Below, one piece after another: positions 13,235 through 15,432 of a stretch of 15,432 bases of DNA; within the stretch, counting starts at the first letter, position 1; each line of letters begins with the position of its first letter. The DNA lies in contig JAEWDP010000112.1 of assembly GCA_023390055.1 (NCBI GenBank), forward strand, positions 1 to 15,432. Reading direction: 5' to 3'. Below the pieces are notes generated by a model. That model did no database searches. It was not told where the DNA came from and was given only the letters and a program-made list of their open reading frames with translations. The stretch comes from Pseudomonadota bacterium. Lineage in GTDB: Bacteria; Pseudomonadota; Alphaproteobacteria; Rhizobiales; Rhizobiaceae. The position numbers were made by a program, and so were the translations under genes.

Positions 13235-14875
13235 TCACGTGTATTTCAGAAACTCCCGAAACTCCGCATCAGCATAATACACGAGCTTCTTGCCGATGAT
13301 CGGTCTTTGCCCTGCCAGAAACAACAACTGACTGCTATTCGGCATGTTGCGAACTTCATCAGGAGTGAGGAGCGGGCGGCCGCGATGTTGTTCATTGAAC
13401 GAGATGCTTGATGTTGCGGGATCGAGAGAGCGCCCCATCGCCTGGAAGAGGATAGTCTCCTGACCAAGTAGATCCGAGACTACTTCGGCAGTGCCATAAT
13501 CGTTGACACCGAACACCTGCAGGACGCCAGAATTAGAGAGAAACGTTCCGGCTCGTTTGCCGTAGGTGTCACGTAACTGATGGATGTCCTGCAGGATCGG
13601 CCAGAGTTGGACTCCGTAGCCCGCCATCAGGCCCATGGCGCGTTCGACTGATGCCAGGTGCCCAAGCGACGCAAATTCGTCGAGCAGATAAAGAACAGGT
13701 GTATTCGAACTCGAAGTAGTACGCGTACGCGCCATGTCCCTCAGGCTTTCGGAAATCATCAGCCGCAGCCATCTTGAGTAGGTGGAAAGCCGGTCTGGCG
13801 GCAGGACCAGAAAAATCGTTGCGCACCGATCCTTAAGATCGCCAAAACGGAAATCCGAGCGCTTGAGTACGGTCCCCATGCGAGGACTGTCGAGGAAGTG
13901 GGTGTGCCGCTGTGCATTCGATAGGACGCTGGCGGCTTCACGATCCGGCTTTCCGAGATGGCGGTTGGCGGCTCGGGCAATGAGGCCATTGGCATCATTT
14001 CTGTTTTGCATTTGCGAGAGCAAGTCTGCGAATTGCGATGGTGAAAACGTAAGGTATTCACGCAGGGTCATTAGGTGACGGCGTGCGGGTGGTTCACTGG
14101 CGACGATCATCAAAAGCATGCCGGTGATCAGGGCTTTTGCTTCCTCATTCCAATGTGCCTCACCCGTCTTGCCCGGTTCGTCAAATACCAGTGCGTCGGC
14201 AAGTGTGCTTAAGTCTTCGCCGATATCGATGTTATTGGTATCCATGGCATCCAGAGGATTGAATGCAGATGTATCAGTCTCGGTGATGTTGAAAGGATCA
14301 AGAACATGCACGCCACCGAATTGTCGCCGTGCACTACCCGTGACGCTAGCATTCTCTCCCTTGGGGTCGATGCAGATGATTGACCGCTGGGCTGTTAGCA
14401 GATTTGGGATAATCGTCCCAACGCCCTTGCCGCTGCGTGTCGGCGCTATCGTCAGGAGGTGGGCAGGACCATCGTATCGCAATAGTTTCCGGGACTTCGG
14501 ATCGCGACCGATCAGAAGACCGGACTGTGATTTCGTGAGGGGTGCTATTTCTCGCGATGAAGCAAATCGCGCTGAACCATATGGGTGATCAGTGGAGGTG
14601 CCAAAATGAAGAATGAGTGCGCTGGAGAGCTGTCGATAGATCAGGACGAGAGGAAGAAGAAGGCTAAAGAGATTGAGTGCCAACCATGGCATGCTTCCCT
14701 TGGCAAATCCGAAAGTATCAAGCGCGAATTTTCCAGCCAGCATGACGATCATGGTTGCGATTGCGATCGACACAACTGCCCGCATCATGCGTTTGCCCAT
14801 TTTCAAAGGCGCGAGCAAAAACCAGACAGGGTCGCGGACAGCGACCTTCATCATGTTTGTGAATGCTGTCATCAT
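13235..14875 (-). CDS. VirD4/TraG-type conjugative coupling protein (T4CP)
   Basis: The 546-residue protein is a type IV coupling ATPase that links a relaxosome or effector to a type IV secretion channel at the inner membrane. Two N-terminal membrane segments (about 33-50 and 62-83) precede the ATPase. Walker A is APTRSGKG (144-151), Walker B is VLYLLDE (394-400), and family motifs include ICIDPKGEN (167-175), FNPLDA (205-210) and LQDIHQL (428-434). Length is VirD4-like and shorter than typical TraG of Ti plasmids. ATG 14875 has GAGGAGG about seven bases upstream; a second ATG follows immediately. A 17-codon ORF ends in a TGATG overlap with this start. No relaxase, TraC/TraD homologue or VirB/Trb gene is visible within the window, so it is an orphan here. 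It may mark a mobilisable element edge or serve a system elsewhere. Confidence 0.93.
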   Translation of the reverse strand: MMTAFTNMMKVAVRDPVWFLLAPLKMGKRMMRAVVSIAIATMIVMLAGKFALDTFGFAKGSMPWLALNLFSLLLPLVLIYRQLSSALILHFGTSTDHPYGSARFASSREIAPLTKSQSGLLIGRDPKSRKLLRYDGPAHLLTIAPTRSGKGVGTIIPNLLTAQRSIICIDPKGENASVTGSARRQFGGVHVLDPFNITETDTSAFNPLDAMDTNNIDIGEDLSTLADALVFDEPGKTGEAHWNEEAKALITGMLLMIVASEPPARRHLMTLREYLTFSPSQFADLLSQMQNRNDANGLIARAANRHLGKPDREAASVLSNAQRHTHFLDSPRMGTVLKRSDFRFGDLKDRCATIFLVLPPDRLSTYSRWLRLMISESLRDMARTRTTSSSNTPVLYLLDEFASLGHLASVERAMGLMAGYGVQLWPILQDIHQLRDTYGKRAGTFLSNSGVLQVFGVNDYGTAEVVSDLLGQETILFQAMGRSLDPATSSISFNEQHRGRPLLTPDEVRNMPNSSQLLFLAGQRPIIGKKLVYYADAEFREFLKYT

Positions 14876-14928
14876 CAGCCTTCCTCCTCGCGGCGCCAGC
14901 TTCGAACCTTGCCAGCTTGTTTGTTCAT
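14875..14928 (-). CDS. Possible 17-residue leader ORF translationally coupled to the T4CP gene
   Basis: On the minus strand an ATG at 14928, preceded by AAGGA five bases away, opens MNKQAGKVRSWRREEEG and stops at TGA (14877-14875), which shares one base with the T4CP start (TGATG). The T4CP ribosome-binding site lies within its last codons. The frame can be extended to an ATG at 14943. The peptide is strongly charged and matches nothing I know. It could be a coupling leader or the 3' stub of a lost upstream gene, since the frame is open for about 30 further codons. Confidence 0.35.
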   Translation of the reverse strand: MNKQAGKVRSWRREEEG

Positions 14929-15177
14929 TGACGTCCTTCTCATGCCATCACGCTGCAACGGTAGATTCCCATCAGGCAGTCTCCGACCGCGTGTTGCCCA
15001 AGCGATTAGCGAGTTGGACTACAGCTCATAAGTGCGCCCCCGGGCACGACCTTTGCCACGCTCCTTTTACATTGGCGCTGGCGTTTGCGGTACTGGCACA
15101 AGTGACAGGTTGTGCGCTGAACCGGGATTGGCTCAGATAGCTGTCGGCGCGGACGTGAAGACAAGTGGTCGTGCCGT
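14929..15177. other. Gene-poor stretch with a lipoprotein-signal-like fragment
   Basis: No intact gene is visible. At 15066-15140 (plus) a frame reads FTLALAFAVLAQVTGCALNRDWLR and stops: a hydrophobic run followed by VTGC, which looks like a lipobox. It has no ATG/GTG start with a ribosome-binding site. Read literally it would be a roughly 22-residue lipoprotein from a TTG; more likely it is a decayed gene end. Antisense frames here show no recognisable domain. Confidence 0.3.
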
Positions 15178-15220
15178 GGTGTTCATGGCAAGGAGTACCC
15201 TCATCCTTGTCCATGGCACC
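15178..15220 (+). repeat. Long imperfect inverted repeat
   Basis: GGTG (15178-15181), CATGG (15184-15188) and CAAGGA (15189-15194) pair with TCCTTG (15204-15209), CCATG (15211-15215) and CACC (15217-15220). Fifteen base pairs form around a 9-base loop, with one single-base bulge and one small internal loop. No T-run follows. It overlaps the start of the hydrolase-like remnant. Confidence 0.4.
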
Positions 15221-15432
15221 GGTTTGCCAAGATGGCGCAGATCTTGAACGAGGAGTTTGCCGGCACCATTCATTGGGTTAGCTGGTGACAGGCTCTGATA
15301 TTAGCCTGAAGTTCTTGGCTATCGCTGACAAATTATCGTTCCGTAACAAGGACATGATCTAGATCCGCGTGTCAGCCACATGGCTACGGTGATATTGCCT
15401 CGATGAGTTCCCTTGCTTTGCATTGGAGATCA
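15185..15432 (+). pseudogene. Frame-broken alpha/beta-hydrolase-like remnant, runs to window edge
   Basis: ATG 15185 opens MARSTLILVHGTG, the first strand and oxyanion-loop motif of many alpha/beta hydrolases, but the frame stops at 15247. In another frame, 15223-15285 reads FAKMAQILNEEF followed by GTIHWVSW, which looks like the continuation. Around 15371-15390 SHMATVIL resembles a nucleophile-elbow SHGGTV segment with the glycines lost. The pieces lie in the right order but in different frames and too close together, so the gene appears to have suffered small deletions. The family call is by eye from short motifs and is tentative. The 3' end is outside the window. Confidence 0.35.

Noticed and set aside
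13117..13299. 60-codon plus-strand frame overlapping the end of the coupling-protein gene
   Set aside because: The ribosome-binding site is too close to the ATG and the frame overlaps a well-supported gene antisense.
1..15432. CRISPR array, tRNA/rRNA genes, or intact insertion sequence
   Set aside because: No regularly spaced repeats, no cloverleaf or rRNA-like segment, and no transposase motif were seen by eye; a dedicated scan could still find a small RNA.

Overview
This is a moderately GC-rich bacterial window that reads as alphaproteobacterial, most likely Rhizobiales (Rhizobium, Agrobacterium or Ochrobactrum type). The evidence is the mix of a tripartite tricarboxylate transporter (TTT), IclR and LysR regulators, a VirD4/TraG-type coupling protein and a hypothetical family I associate with rhizobia. 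Genus and replicon cannot be fixed from sequence alone. The coupling protein and several gene-poor, decayed-looking stretches suggest an accessory region or secondary replicon.

Left part (1-3900): the 3' part of a LysR regulator runs off the left edge. A gene-poor stretch follows, holding one perfect 7-bp inverted repeat. Next is a divergent pair: a PdxI/YdbC-like aldo/keto reductase on the minus strand and a LysR regulator on the plus strand, sharing a 115-bp intergenic region with a repeated CTGTCCG/CGGACAG motif. A DJ-1/PfpI protein follows the LysR gene and ends at a hairpin terminator.

Centre (4245-11912): a seven-gene minus-strand catabolic operon and a divergent IclR regulator. In transcription order it encodes an iron-type alcohol dehydrogenase, an SDR, TctC (binding protein), TctB, TctA, a cupin dioxygenase of the 2,4'-dihydroxyacetophenone dioxygenase family, and a second SDR. 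Spacing is tight, with a 1-nt overlap between dehydrogenase and SDR, 10 bp between tctB and tctA, and a 23-bp overlap between cupin and last SDR. A perfect 10-bp hairpin lies between tctC and tctB. The simplest reading is import of an organic acid by TctCBA, oxidation of hydroxyl groups by the three dehydrogenases, and oxidative C-C cleavage by the cupin, under IclR control. The substrate cannot be read from sequence. This operon is the best candidate for an undescribed pathway.

Right part (11913-15432): a gene-poor stretch, a conserved hypothetical with peptidase-M15-like features, a possible small coupled ORF, and a convergent VirD4/TraG-type coupling protein preceded by a 17-codon leader ORF. 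No relaxase or mating-pair gene is visible. The right end holds a lipoprotein-like fragment and a frame-broken alpha/beta-hydrolase remnant. I see no rRNA, tRNA, CRISPR array or intact insertion sequence.
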